From: Psychrobacillus antarcticus | GTDB lineage: Bacteria > Bacillota > Bacilli > Bacillales_A > Planococcaceae | NCBI RefSeq assembly: GCF_029533155.1 | Contig: NZ_JAIZDB010000040.1 | Location: 1 to 39,005 of the forward strand | Direction: 5' to 3' | Length of the DNA stretch: 39,005 nucleotides | Part shown: one piece after another, positions 24,955-33,582 of the stretch | How positions within the stretch are numbered: position 1 is the first letter of the stretch | Layout: every line of letters begins with the position of its first letter | Made by a program: the position numbers and the translations under genes | The notes under the pieces: model-generated | Seen by the model: the letters and a program-made list of their open reading frames with translations, nothing else | What the model was told of the DNA's origin: nothing | The model's database searches: none

Positions 24955-25950
24955 ATGAAAAATGAGAAGTTATTAGATATACAAAATTTGTCTGTATCTT
25001 TTAAAACAAAAAGAGGGTTTCTAAAAGCAGTAAATAATGCTTCATTAACTATACATGAAAATGAATCGGTGGCTCTCATTGGAGAATCAGGCTGTGGAAA
25101 GACGACTTTGTCTACATCGATAGTCGATATTCTTCCACTTGGCGCAATGATTACTGATGGCAAAATCCTGTATAAGGATGTCGATGAGAAGGTACTTAAT
25201 CTGCTCGAGTTAAAGAAGAGTAAATTAAGAACCCTATTATGGAGCAAAATTGCAATGATGTTTCAAGCATCTCAAAGTTCATTTAACCCGGTTAAAAAGA
25301 TAAGAATGGATTTTATCGATACGGTTAAAGCTCATAAGCCTAGAATGTCAGAACGAGAAATAATAAAGAGGTCTGAGGAATTATTAAAAATGGTAATGCT
25401 GGATGCCAATCTCGTATTAAATTCCTACCCTCACGAATTATCTGGAGGAATGAAACAGCGCGCTTTACTAGCCTTATCTTTATTATTAGAACCTAAATTA
25501 ATCATTTTGGATGAGCCAACAACTGCTTTAGATCTTTTAACACAAGAAAAGATTGTTGTTTTACTGAATGAACTCAAACAACAGTATGGATTTAGCTATT
25601 TATTTATCACTCATGATTTAAGTATTGTTTCTGAACTAGCTGATGTAGTGGTGACGATGTATGCGGGTAGAATAATCGAGAAATCACCTGTAAAGGAGTT
25701 TTTCAAGAATACAAAACATCCTTATAGTCTTGGTCTAATAAAAGCAATCCCCAAACTATCATTAGATCATACTGAGTTATTTTCAATACCTGGTTCACCA
25801 CCTGATTTAGTAGAAGATACAATTGGTTGTCCTTTTGCCCCTCGATGTGATAGAAGACTTAATAGATGTTCACTTGAAATGCCAAATATGATTCCTGCAG
25901 ATAATCCTCACCATGAATATGCATGTTGGAATCCGAATAATGGAGATTAA
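24955..25950 (+). CDS. Oligopeptide-type ABC transporter ATPase, OppD/DppD family
   Basis: ATPase subunit of 331 residues. Walker A GESGCGKTTLS (about 42-52), Q-loop MMFQASQSSFNP, signature LSGGMKQRALLALSLL (about 160), Walker B LIILDEPTTALD and the His switch FITHDLSIV are intact. The C-terminal oligopeptide/dipeptide extension has CPFAPRCDRRLNRC plus a late CW, a cysteine cluster common to this subgroup and possibly metal- or Fe-S-binding. The gene follows oppC by 11 nt and precedes oppF by 3 nt. Confidence 0.92.
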   Translation: MKNEKLLDIQNLSVSFKTKRGFLKAVNNASLTIHENESVALIGESGCGKTTLSTSIVDILPLGAMITDGKILYKDVDEKVLNLLELKKSKLRTLLWSKIAMMFQASQSSFNPVKKIRMDFIDTVKAHKPRMSEREIIKRSEELLKMVMLDANLVLNSYPHELSGGMKQRALLALSLLLEPKLIILDEPTTALDLLTQEKIVVLLNELKQQYGFSYLFITHDLSIVSELADVVVTMYAGRIIEKSPVKEFFKNTKHPYSLGLIKAIPKLSLDHTELFSIPGSPPDLVEDTIGCPFAPRCDRRLNRCSLEMPNMIPADNPHHEYACWNPNNGD

Positions 25951-25953
25951 ACT

Positions 25954-26943
25954 ATGGGAAAATTATTGAAAGTAAACAATTTGTCAATAAAGTTTAGTCA
26001 AAAGAGACAAGATAGCGTCACCATTTTGAGAGATATAGAAATCTCTTTAAATCCTGGGAAAACGCTTTGTGTAGTTGGAGAATCTGGTTGTGGTAAAACG
26101 ACTTTAGGTAGAGTTTTAGCTGGATTACTTCCCTACAGTTCAGGAACGTATCATTTTTTAGAAAGCGAAGTTTCTGAAATGAAAGGTAAAGACAAAATAG
26201 ACTTCAGAAAGAATGTTCAACTAATCCATCAAAATCCATATGAATCATTAAATCCAACTTCTATGGTTTTTGATATCATTGCAAATCCAATTCGAAAACA
26301 TAAAGGAATAAAAAATACAACTAAATTATATGCCGAAGTAACTCGATTACTAGAAAATGTTGGTTTAACACCCGTAACTGACTTTGTAGATAAGTATCCA
26401 TCTCACTTGTCTGGTGGTCAGCGACAACGTGTTTCAATTGCTCGTGTTCTAGCAATGGACCCTAAGTTTATTGTGGTGGATGAAGCTACTAGTATGATTG
26501 ACACATCATTAAGAATCAGTTTGTTAAAAACGCTGAAAGATATCCAAGAACGAACGAATATTTCCTATTTTTTTATTACGCATGATTTAGCTTTGGGAAG
26601 ATATTTTGCCCGAGATCAAGAAATGATGGTTATGTATTTAGGTAAAGTGATTGAAAAAGGGAATACGGAAGATTTCATCCACAATCCATTACACCCTTAT
26701 AGCAAAGCAATCTTATCTGCAGCTGCTGGCAATTCTGGTTTACTTGATGAACCATCTGAGTTTGAGAATTACCAGTTGGGGGGGACAGAGATCCCTTCTT
26801 TCAAAAATATCCCTTCAGGATGCCCATTACACCCTAGATGTCCGCAAAAAATTGAGGGTCTTTGTGAGAAACTTGTTCCAAAATTAATTGAAAAAAGCGA
26901 TGGCCACTCTGTTGCGTGTCACTTACATGATGAACAAAAATAA
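25954..26943 (+). CDS. Oligopeptide-type ABC transporter ATPase, OppF/DppF family
   Basis: Partner ATPase of 329 residues. Walker A GESGCGKTTLGRVLAG, Q-loop LIHQNPYESLNP, signature LSGGQRQRVSIARVLA, and Walker B FIVVDEATSMID, where the usual DEPTSALD reads DEATSMID. The catalytic Glu is kept, so activity is expected. The C-terminal cysteine motif GCPLHPRCPQKIEGLC is present. The start ATG lies 3 nt after the oppD stop with only a weak site, suggesting coupling. It ends 47 nt before the binding-protein gene. Confidence 0.92.
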   Translation: MGKLLKVNNLSIKFSQKRQDSVTILRDIEISLNPGKTLCVVGESGCGKTTLGRVLAGLLPYSSGTYHFLESEVSEMKGKDKIDFRKNVQLIHQNPYESLNPTSMVFDIIANPIRKHKGIKNTTKLYAEVTRLLENVGLTPVTDFVDKYPSHLSGGQRQRVSIARVLAMDPKFIVVDEATSMIDTSLRISLLKTLKDIQERTNISYFFITHDLALGRYFARDQEMMVMYLGKVIEKGNTEDFIHNPLHPYSKAILSAAAGNSGLLDEPSEFENYQLGGTEIPSFKNIPSGCPLHPRCPQKIEGLCEKLVPKLIEKSDGHSVACHLHDEQK

Positions 26944-26990
26944 TCTAGTCATATTTTGATAAATACTAGCTACTAAGGAGGAAATAACAT

Positions 26991-28742
26991 ATGAAAAGTT
27001 CAGTAAGATTTGGAAGAAAAATTTTAACACTACTTGTACTGGTAACCCTCGTTTTACTCGTATCAGCTTGTTCAGATCGTGATGATTCAAGTGAACTAAA
27101 AACCCAAAAGGTAACAGAATTTGCAGGGGGATGGCCATATGCAACTGTCCCAACTGGCCACTTTAATATGTTTGTTGCGAATGCAATTGAATTAAAATTT
27201 TATCGTGAACTGCATCAATTACCTTTGGCTACATATAAAGCCTCCAGCGATGAATATATGCCGATGTTAGCAGAGAGTTGGGAGTTATCAGATGATAATC
27301 AACAAATTAATATAAAACTTCGCGATGATGCTACGTGGCAGACTGGTGAAAAATTCACATCCCAAGATGTATGGACAACTTTTATGACCTACAAGTTAGT
27401 TGGAAATCCAGTATGGAATTATATCGAAAATGTTGAAGTGATTAATGATACAGAAGTTTCCTTTAGTATTAAAGAAGAAACGACAATGATTTACCGCTAT
27501 ATTTTAAGAAAACCTATCGTGGATTATAAAACGTATGGCACTTATGCAGATCAAGTCAATGAACTATTGAATGAAGGAAAGGATGAAACTTCAGAAGAGT
27601 GGAAAGCGTTAGTTGGGGAATTCAATAACTTTAGACCAGATGTTGTGAATGCTACAGGTCCCTATTATTTAGACCCTTCAAATGTTAGTCAGTCTCACGT
27701 TGAATTAATCAAAAACGATAAATCATTTTTAGCAGATACTGTTAATTTTGAAAAAGTTCTGGTTTATAACGGGGATGTTCCGGATTTAACACCATTAGTA
27801 TTAAATAAAAGAATCGATTACCTCACGCATCAATTCCCTCCAGCATCCATGGAGACGTTTAAAAATGCTGGCTATGGAACGATTGAGTTGCAAGGTGTTG
27901 ATGGATTGGCGGTATATTTTAACTCGGCGAAAAAACCTTTAGATCAAGTTGAAGTTCGACAAGCCATTGCTCATGTAATAGATCGGGCAAGTGTCGGCGA
28001 ATTGGCATTACCGGGAATTACTAAAGGTACAGAATATGTTACAGGTCTAGGAGATTTAATGACAGAGACTTGGGTGGATACTTCCAAACTAATTGACTAC
28101 TCAGTTGACTTTGATAAAGCAACTGAATTATTGCAATCGGCAGGCCTTACCAAGACGAATGGTAAATGGGTTCTAGAAGATGGAACTTCTCTAAAACTTA
28201 CAATTCAAGCACCATCAACTTGGACAGATGCCGCAACTGCGGCAATGGAAGTTGCTCAACAACTAACGGCTTTTGGTATTGAAACTTCGTTTGATGGCAT
28301 CGATGCCCTAGTAAGACAAACAAATATCAATGACGGTAATTTCGACCTAGCTTTATCTTTCTTTGGCACTGGACAACCACATCCATTTTTCGCCTATGAA
28401 ACACCGTTGCTTATGAGTAATTTAAATGCACCAAAAGGAATGGGTTATTCAATGACGCAACAAACAGAAAGTGTAGGACATGTGGATTTAGCAGAATTGT
28501 TAAATCAATCTACACAAGGTTGGGATGATGAGAAACAAAAAATGGTTGTTGAAAAAATTGCCTACACAGTAAATGAGACAGTTCCATATTTACCGATTTA
28601 TTCAAAATGGGCACAAAACATCAGCAGCGAAGGACTTCGAACTGATTGGGGATCAGATGAAGACTTATATCTAAACAGTGCGGGTGATGATAACTTTGCA
28701 GTAATCAAAATTCTAACAGGCGAACTAAAACCAATCGAATAA
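26991..28742 (+). CDS. Extracellular solute-binding lipoprotein, OppA/SBP_bac_5 family
   Basis: Surface receptor of the Opp-type importer (583 residues). The signal peptide has lipobox LVSAC (Cys about 27). The mature protein has the family-5 pattern: AESWELSDDNQQINIKLRD, TGEKFTSQDVWTTF, the VEVRQAIAHVIDR helix at about 325, and a late YLPIYSKWAQN. Proteins of this fold bind peptides, nickel, or sugars; the chitooligosaccharide-binding protein of Vibrio belongs here. Given the GH20-like genes next door I infer a GlcNAc- or GalNAc-containing oligosaccharide. The start ATG has AAGGAGGAAATAACAT upstream, the strongest site of the operon, which fits the need for excess receptor. Confidence 0.9.
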   Translation: MKSSVRFGRKILTLLVLVTLVLLVSACSDRDDSSELKTQKVTEFAGGWPYATVPTGHFNMFVANAIELKFYRELHQLPLATYKASSDEYMPMLAESWELSDDNQQINIKLRDDATWQTGEKFTSQDVWTTFMTYKLVGNPVWNYIENVEVINDTEVSFSIKEETTMIYRYILRKPIVDYKTYGTYADQVNELLNEGKDETSEEWKALVGEFNNFRPDVVNATGPYYLDPSNVSQSHVELIKNDKSFLADTVNFEKVLVYNGDVPDLTPLVLNKRIDYLTHQFPPASMETFKNAGYGTIELQGVDGLAVYFNSAKKPLDQVEVRQAIAHVIDRASVGELALPGITKGTEYVTGLGDLMTETWVDTSKLIDYSVDFDKATELLQSAGLTKTNGKWVLEDGTSLKLTIQAPSTWTDAATAAMEVAQQLTAFGIETSFDGIDALVRQTNINDGNFDLALSFFGTGQPHPFFAYETPLLMSNLNAPKGMGYSMTQQTESVGHVDLAELLNQSTQGWDDEKQKMVVEKIAYTVNETVPYLPIYSKWAQNISSEGLRTDWGSDEDLYLNSAGDDNFAVIKILTGELKPIE

Positions 28743-28752
28743 AAATTCAATC

Positions 28753-28793
28753 GGCTGGGACAGAACTTTCAATCTGTCAGTCCCAGCTTTTTA
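28753..28793 (+). terminator. Intra-operon terminator/attenuating hairpin
   Basis: GGCTGGGAC / GTCCCAGCT with an extra AGA/TCT pair inside and a T run. It sits between the binding-protein gene and the first hexosaminidase gene, whose ribosome binding site follows directly. It should reduce expression of the enzymes relative to the receptor, or stabilise the upstream mRNA. Confidence 0.75.
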
Positions 28794-28805
28794 TAAGGAG
28801 AAACT

Positions 28806-30803
28806 ATGAATTGTATTCCAGCAATTAAATGGAAAGAAAAAAAGGATGTACATTCTAGATTTAAGGACTTCAATTTAATAACAACACCATCAATAAGAGG
28901 AGAATTAATTTGTAAACTTTCCCAGTTTACATTAGATAGTAGTTCTTCAAATCAACTAAAGTTAGAACTCTTGGAAACAATAGCTAATTCCTCGGAAGAG
29001 TTTAGCATAAAGGTTGAAAATCAATCGATTAAAATTGAGAGTCCCTCTCTAATTGGCTTACAACATGGTTTAAGCTCACTTAAAATTCTGCTATTTACAG
29101 GACAGAACAAAATAAATCATGGAGAAATATATGAGTTTCCTCAATTTAAAAATCGTGGATTATTTCTAGACGTCTCACGTGGAAAAATGCCTACAATTGA
29201 GTATCTAAAAAATTTAATCAGTCTGATTTCAGATTTAAAATATAATATTTTACAACTCTATTTTGAAGATAAATTTTTCTTATCCACTGATCCAACTATT
29301 GGACAATTAACTGGCTCCTATTCCGAGCGGGAAATTAGAGACCTAGATGCTTGGTGTAAACTCAATAAAATTGATCTACAACCTTGCTTTCAAACATATT
29401 CTCACATGCATGGCATTTTAATGCTTCCTGAATATCATCACTTGGCGGAGAATGAAAATTTATTTTCGCTAGCCGCCGGAAATGAGAAAGTTTATGAGTT
29501 TATTGATAGGGTTTTTTCACAAACACTCAAGTGGTTCTCGTCAACTTCTTTAAATATTAACATGGATGAAGCATATGATATTGGGACTGGCTATTCTAAG
29601 GACGCAGTAGCTGAAAAAGGTAAGGGACAAGTATATTTTGAACATATAGAGGCAGTAGCCGCTATTGCTAGAAAATACGGGGTTCAAAAAATAATTATAT
29701 GGGGAGATATTGCACTCCGGTATAAAGAACTGTTACAAAATTTGCCGGAAGATATTATCGTATCAGATTGGAATTACAATCCACTGACTAAATTCCCATC
29801 CTTAGATATACTTGAAAATTCTCAAATCAATTATTGGGCAGCTGGTGGAGTGAGTAGTTGGAACTCATTATTTCCACGAGTTTATAATACCTATATAAAT
29901 TTGATTAATTATTCTTCTGAGGCTAAACGGCAAGGGGCACAAGGTTTTCTAGTCACAGATTGGGGCGATTATGGGCATTTTCAACCTTTAGGCTTGAGCC
30001 TGTATGGTTACGTAATTGGTGCACAACAGAGCTATCATCCCCAAATAATAGAGCCGAAACTTATAGAAGACCAATCTTGGTCACTTTTATTTCCTGATGA
30101 AAAAATAGCTATTGCCTTTCGGTTACTGATGGACTCGAATTTAGCACCTAATGTTCAAACTGATTTCAAATCTATGTCAATTTATTATTTCTTTGATGAT
30201 CTTTTTGACGGGTTAGCAATGAATGGGAACGAGAGATATCCTTATTTAACGCACGAATCTTTTACTATTCTATATGAAAATGGCTCACAAGCAGAATTAT
30301 TGCTTGATCAAGTTATTTCAGATTTTGAAGAGATTGAATTGAATTATCCTGATGATGCTTGGAAAGAATTGTTTGGCATTAAATTCATAAAAGAATTAAG
30401 GTTTTCAGCAATAATCACAAAATTTACAGGAAATAAAGGCCTTCTGAGTATGAAAATTAAAAATAAGTTTGCACTGGGAAATGTCACAGGTGAAGAAATA
30501 CTTGAATATATAATAGATGTGAAAAAAATATACAGTGAATTTCTTGCAATTCGTAAAGAGTTTGAGGAAGTGTGGACTTTTCGAGCGAATTGGAAGGGAA
30601 TTGAAAGTAGTTTATTAATTTTTGATAAAGCTAGTATTCAGTTAGGTGAAGCAGTTCATTGGCTTTCAGACCAATACCGAAGTGTTCAAGTGGGCAACGA
30701 ATTAGACACCAAGTTCAAAACCTATCTCGTTGGAAAGAAATATAAAATATTATGGACAGCTGATTTCCGTAATATGTGGGAAAGAGCTTATCCTTGGCAG
30801 TAA
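28806..30803 (+). CDS. GH20-like beta-N-acetylhexosaminidase, first copy
   Basis: Predicted cytoplasmic enzyme removing terminal beta-GlcNAc or GalNAc. No signal peptide is present. A GH20b-like N-domain (about 25-110) leads into a TIM barrel: FKNRGLFLDVSRGKMPT (substrate Arg118), NILQLYFEDKF, QTYSHMHGI, and the catalytic pair in INMDEAYDIGTG (Asp254-Glu255, the Asp-Glu of GH20 substrate-assisted catalysis). Then come IIWGDIALRY, VSDWNYNP, WNSLFPRVYN and LVTDWGDYGHFQP. Residues 450-665 are an alpha-helical C-terminal part. The start ATG follows AAGGAG. The protein pairs with the similar one 15 nt downstream. Family is clear from the barrel motifs; actual substrate untested. Confidence 0.82.
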   Translation: MNCIPAIKWKEKKDVHSRFKDFNLITTPSIRGELICKLSQFTLDSSSSNQLKLELLETIANSSEEFSIKVENQSIKIESPSLIGLQHGLSSLKILLFTGQNKINHGEIYEFPQFKNRGLFLDVSRGKMPTIEYLKNLISLISDLKYNILQLYFEDKFFLSTDPTIGQLTGSYSEREIRDLDAWCKLNKIDLQPCFQTYSHMHGILMLPEYHHLAENENLFSLAAGNEKVYEFIDRVFSQTLKWFSSTSLNINMDEAYDIGTGYSKDAVAEKGKGQVYFEHIEAVAAIARKYGVQKIIIWGDIALRYKELLQNLPEDIIVSDWNYNPLTKFPSLDILENSQINYWAAGGVSSWNSLFPRVYNTYINLINYSSEAKRQGAQGFLVTDWGDYGHFQPLGLSLYGYVIGAQQSYHPQIIEPKLIEDQSWSLLFPDEKIAIAFRLLMDSNLAPNVQTDFKSMSIYYFFDDLFDGLAMNGNERYPYLTHESFTILYENGSQAELLLDQVISDFEEIELNYPDDAWKELFGIKFIKELRFSAIITKFTGNKGLLSMKIKNKFALGNVTGEEILEYIIDVKKIYSEFLAIRKEFEEVWTFRANWKGIESSLLIFDKASIQLGEAVHWLSDQYRSVQVGNELDTKFKTYLVGKKYKILWTADFRNMWERAYPWQ

Positions 30804-30818
30804 AAAGGAGTAGAAAAA

Positions 30819-32828
30819 ATGAAATATAAATTTTCCCCCCCAGTTAAAAGGCTATCTTTAAAAGATGGCTACTTTAATAGGTCCATTAAGGATGCAAAAC
30901 CACGCATTTCAGTAGCTTTAAATGATTTAAATATAAAAAATATGCCTAAAGATTTAATACCTGAAGTGGATCATCAACTTAAAGGGTTCCATTATGTTTT
31001 AGGTCAAAGCATAATAGAAGATTTTGTAAGTGAATGTGAAGAACAGGCCTTCAAAATAAGTATAGATGAAGACAATATTCATATACAAGGTGCAGATTTA
31101 GCCGGTCTAAAATATGGAATGGATACCTTTATACAACTCTTTTATCAAGTTCATGATATGAATTTACCATGTATAGAAATAGAGGACAAACCACAATTAA
31201 CTAAAAGAGGACTAATGCTAGATCTTTCTCGTGGTAAAGTCTACACACTTGATTATTTAAAAGAAGTTGTGGATATCATAAGTGCCCTTCGAATGAATGT
31301 TTTACAACTTTATGTAGAGCACACATTCGAGTTTCAATCACACCCTGTAATTAGTAGAGGTAGTTCTCCATTAACTCCTGAAGATATTAAGGAACTTCAA
31401 CATTACTGCCATGAAAATCATATAGAGCTACAAGCAAATCTACAATCTTTAGGTCACATGAATCGTATACTCACTCGCAAAGAATATCAGCATCTATCTG
31501 AAAGTGAAATGTATTGGTCATTAGACACAACATCAGATGAAACATACAAGTTGTTAGATGACCTCTACAAAGATTATTTACCGTTATTTGACAGTCCGTG
31601 GTTAAATGTCTGTTCGGATGAACCCTATGACCTCGGCAAAGGCAAAAGTAAATCGGCTAACAAAGAAGTTGGAGATCTTTACTTGGAACATTTGCTGAAA
31701 ATTCACAATATTGCCAAAAAATATGGCAAGCGTATCATGCTTTTTGGTGATGTCGTTAAAGAATACCCTGAATATGCCGGCAAAATGCCAGCGGATATTA
31801 AATATATTGATTGGATTTATGACCCTAAAGAAATTTATGGAACTCCAAGTTTATTTAACCATTCAGGAATTCCCTATTGGGTAAGTCCTGGTACTGGGAA
31901 TTGGAATACACTCTTTCCACGTTTTCATGGAAGTCTTACCAATATAGCTAACTTGACATTAGAAGGAATTGCAAATAATGCTGAAGGAATCCTTTTAACT
32001 GACTGGAATGACCATGGGGCCTACTCCCAACCTGCTCCGGTTTATTACTCCTATGCATATGCATCCGCAATTGCTTGGTCTGGCTACAAAGTTGAAACAG
32101 AACTAATAAGCGAATGGATTGATAATGTATTAAGCTTACAGGGTTACTCTAAAATTATCTTTCATTTAGCTGAAATATATAAAATCCCTCCTATTTGGTC
32201 GAAAAATCGAAGTGAATGTGTCATGGCATTATTTGATGAACCGATTATGGGAAAGGCTATCAATGGACAAATTCCGTCCGAGAAAATGAAAGCCTATGAT
32301 TTAAATCTACCAGAAGGAGTAGAGTATGAGTTTGAAAGACATTCTCAACACCCGCTGCGTCCTTATTTCGCGGTCCCTACTGATGTAACGTTGCAAATTG
32401 AGGCAATCTTAGACCAAGTAGCACCGATGATTGAAAAGTTACCAAGTGGAAAAGTGCAACGTCAACTTCAATTTATAGTTTCTGCCTTTCAATTAATAAT
32501 AGAGAAATTGGAATTAAGTCGAGAAATCATCACTTATTTTGATAGTCGAGAACTTGATTCTGATGACTTTATCCTTTTAGAAGATAAAGTTAGAGTACTA
32601 ATTAGTCGTTTCACAGACTTACAATTAGAGTATGTAACTCGATGGTTCGAAATATCTCGCAGAGCTGAGATACATATTTCGTTAAGTTATTTTGCTAACA
32701 TTATATCTCGTTATGTTTACTTACAAGACTGGTTGTCAATTCAAAGAGAAAATATCCAACATACAGGAGTCGATTGGGAATTTTCTACTTATGAAACGGG
32801 TGGATACTCTACATTGCCGACCTATTAA
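30819..32828 (+). CDS. GH20-like beta-N-acetylhexosaminidase, second copy
   Basis: Paralogue of the preceding gene with the same size (669) and order of motifs: LTKRGLMLDLSRGKVYT (Arg130), NVLQLYVEHTF, LQSLGHMNRI, catalytic NVCSDEPYDLGKGKSK (Asp267-Glu268), IMLFGDVVKEYPEY, YIDWIYDP, WNTLFPRFHG and LLTDWNDHGAYSQ. It also lacks a signal peptide. The two proteins are clearly diverged, so the duplication is old and they probably act on different linkages or sugars. The start ATG follows AAAAGGAG. It is the last gene before a strong terminator. No nagA, nagB or sugar kinase is in the cluster, so released sugars must join central metabolism elsewhere. Confidence 0.83.
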   Translation: MKYKFSPPVKRLSLKDGYFNRSIKDAKPRISVALNDLNIKNMPKDLIPEVDHQLKGFHYVLGQSIIEDFVSECEEQAFKISIDEDNIHIQGADLAGLKYGMDTFIQLFYQVHDMNLPCIEIEDKPQLTKRGLMLDLSRGKVYTLDYLKEVVDIISALRMNVLQLYVEHTFEFQSHPVISRGSSPLTPEDIKELQHYCHENHIELQANLQSLGHMNRILTRKEYQHLSESEMYWSLDTTSDETYKLLDDLYKDYLPLFDSPWLNVCSDEPYDLGKGKSKSANKEVGDLYLEHLLKIHNIAKKYGKRIMLFGDVVKEYPEYAGKMPADIKYIDWIYDPKEIYGTPSLFNHSGIPYWVSPGTGNWNTLFPRFHGSLTNIANLTLEGIANNAEGILLTDWNDHGAYSQPAPVYYSYAYASAIAWSGYKVETELISEWIDNVLSLQGYSKIIFHLAEIYKIPPIWSKNRSECVMALFDEPIMGKAINGQIPSEKMKAYDLNLPEGVEYEFERHSQHPLRPYFAVPTDVTLQIEAILDQVAPMIEKLPSGKVQRQLQFIVSAFQLIIEKLELSREIITYFDSRELDSDDFILLEDKVRVLISRFTDLQLEYVTRWFEISRRAEIHISLSYFANIISRYVYLQDWLSIQRENIQHTGVDWEFSTYETGGYSTLPTY

Positions 32829-32915
32829 CCAAAGGAGAGAATAATGATAAACACTCACTTTTATTAACACAGCAATTTAAATCTCAATAACCGTTCCTTT
32901 ATAAGAAATTAGAAG

Positions 32916-32967
32916 AGGGGCTGTTCCCAAAGAGTCATCCAAATGACTTTGGGAACAGCCCCTTTAT
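32916..32967 (+). terminator. Strong terminator of the ROK-opp-hexosaminidase operon
   Basis: AGGGGCTGTTCCCAAAG pairs with CTTTGGGAACAGCCCCT; inner TCAT/ATGA pairing continues after a 2-nt bulge; T-rich tail. The rest of 32829-32989 has no gene. Confidence 0.92.
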
Positions 32968-32989
32968 TTATTAAATATTTACTAAAGTG

Positions 32990-33019
32990 TTGACAGCTAA
33001 AATGAATACATGGTATATT
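32990..33019 (+). promoter_or_regulatory. Promoter of the MarR regulator gene
   Basis: TTGACA (32990) and TATATT (33014) with an 18-nt spacer and an upstream TGG extension of the -10. Confidence 0.65.
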
Positions 33020-33026
33020 TAGTTTG

Positions 33027-33068
33027 AATTAGAGATACTTTAATTGAAGGTGTCGTAATTAGAGATAC
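33027..33068. promoter_or_regulatory. Two direct copies of an MhqR-like half-site
   Basis: AATTAGAGATAC occurs at 33027-33038 and 33057-33068, exactly 30 nt apart (about three helical turns), between the promoter and the start codon. ATTAGAGATA differs by one base from the right half ATTCGAGATA of the Bacillus MhqR box, so autoregulation by the MarR protein is plausible. Confidence 0.5.
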
Positions 33069-33086
33069 ATTAGAGGAGTGATACGA

Positions 33087-33512
33087 ATGGAATTAGCAAC
33101 AGAAAAATTGAATGCCGTTTCCATTATTCTTCGTGCCTCCCAATCGATTCAAGAAGTGATTAGAAAAGATGCAGCTAGAAATGAATTGAATCCTACGGAG
33201 TTTGCTGTATTAGAAGTACTCTATCAAAGAGGCGATCAGCCGATTCAAATGATTGGGAAAAAGGTTCTCATTTCAAGTAGTAGTATCACTTATGTGATTG
33301 ATAAGCTTGAACAAAAGAAGTTTGTTGTTCGTAAAGCATGTCCGGAAGATCGTCGTGTGACTTATGCGAGTCTGACGAGTCTTGGAAAGACACTTATGGA
33401 TCAAATTTTTCCTAACTATGAGAAGAAGATGGAAGAAATATTTTGTCAGTTAACGGACACGGATATGAAAAAAATGATTGAACTGTTAACAAAAATTGAT
33501 TGGTATGCTTAA
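33087..33512 (+). CDS. mhqR: MarR family regulator, MhqR-like
   Basis: Predicted repressor of quinone and electrophile detoxification genes. The 141-residue protein has the winged helix NPTEFAVLEVLYQRGDQPIQ..ISSSSITYVIDKLEQKKFVV (about 38-85 in two pieces) and the basic wing CPEDRRVTYASLT. I start at ATG 33087, which has GAGGAG 8 nt upstream; the frame also offers GTG 33078, which overlaps that site. The neighbours (MhqO-like dioxygenases, FMN reductase, MhqD-like hydrolase) match the known B. subtilis MhqR regulon, and a good MhqR box lies between it and the first dioxygenase gene. Gene name is by context and similarity. Confidence 0.82.
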   Translation: MELATEKLNAVSIILRASQSIQEVIRKDAARNELNPTEFAVLEVLYQRGDQPIQMIGKKVLISSSSITYVIDKLEQKKFVVRKACPEDRRVTYASLTSLGKTLMDQIFPNYEKKMEEIFCQLTDTDMKKMIELLTKIDWYA

Positions 33513-33532
33513 AGTTATATTTTTTTAATAAT

Positions 33533-33550
33533 TAGCTCGTATTCGAGAAT
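33533..33550. promoter_or_regulatory. MhqR box before the first dioxygenase gene
   Basis: TAGCTCGTATTCGAGAAT against the described Bacillus MhqR consensus tATCTcgaAtTCgAGATa: 14 of 18 positions agree, with the CTCG and CGAG arms intact. It lies 33 nt before the start codon. Confidence 0.7.
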
Positions 33551-33582
33551 CATTAATTCGTTGTAAAAAAGGAGGAAAAGAA

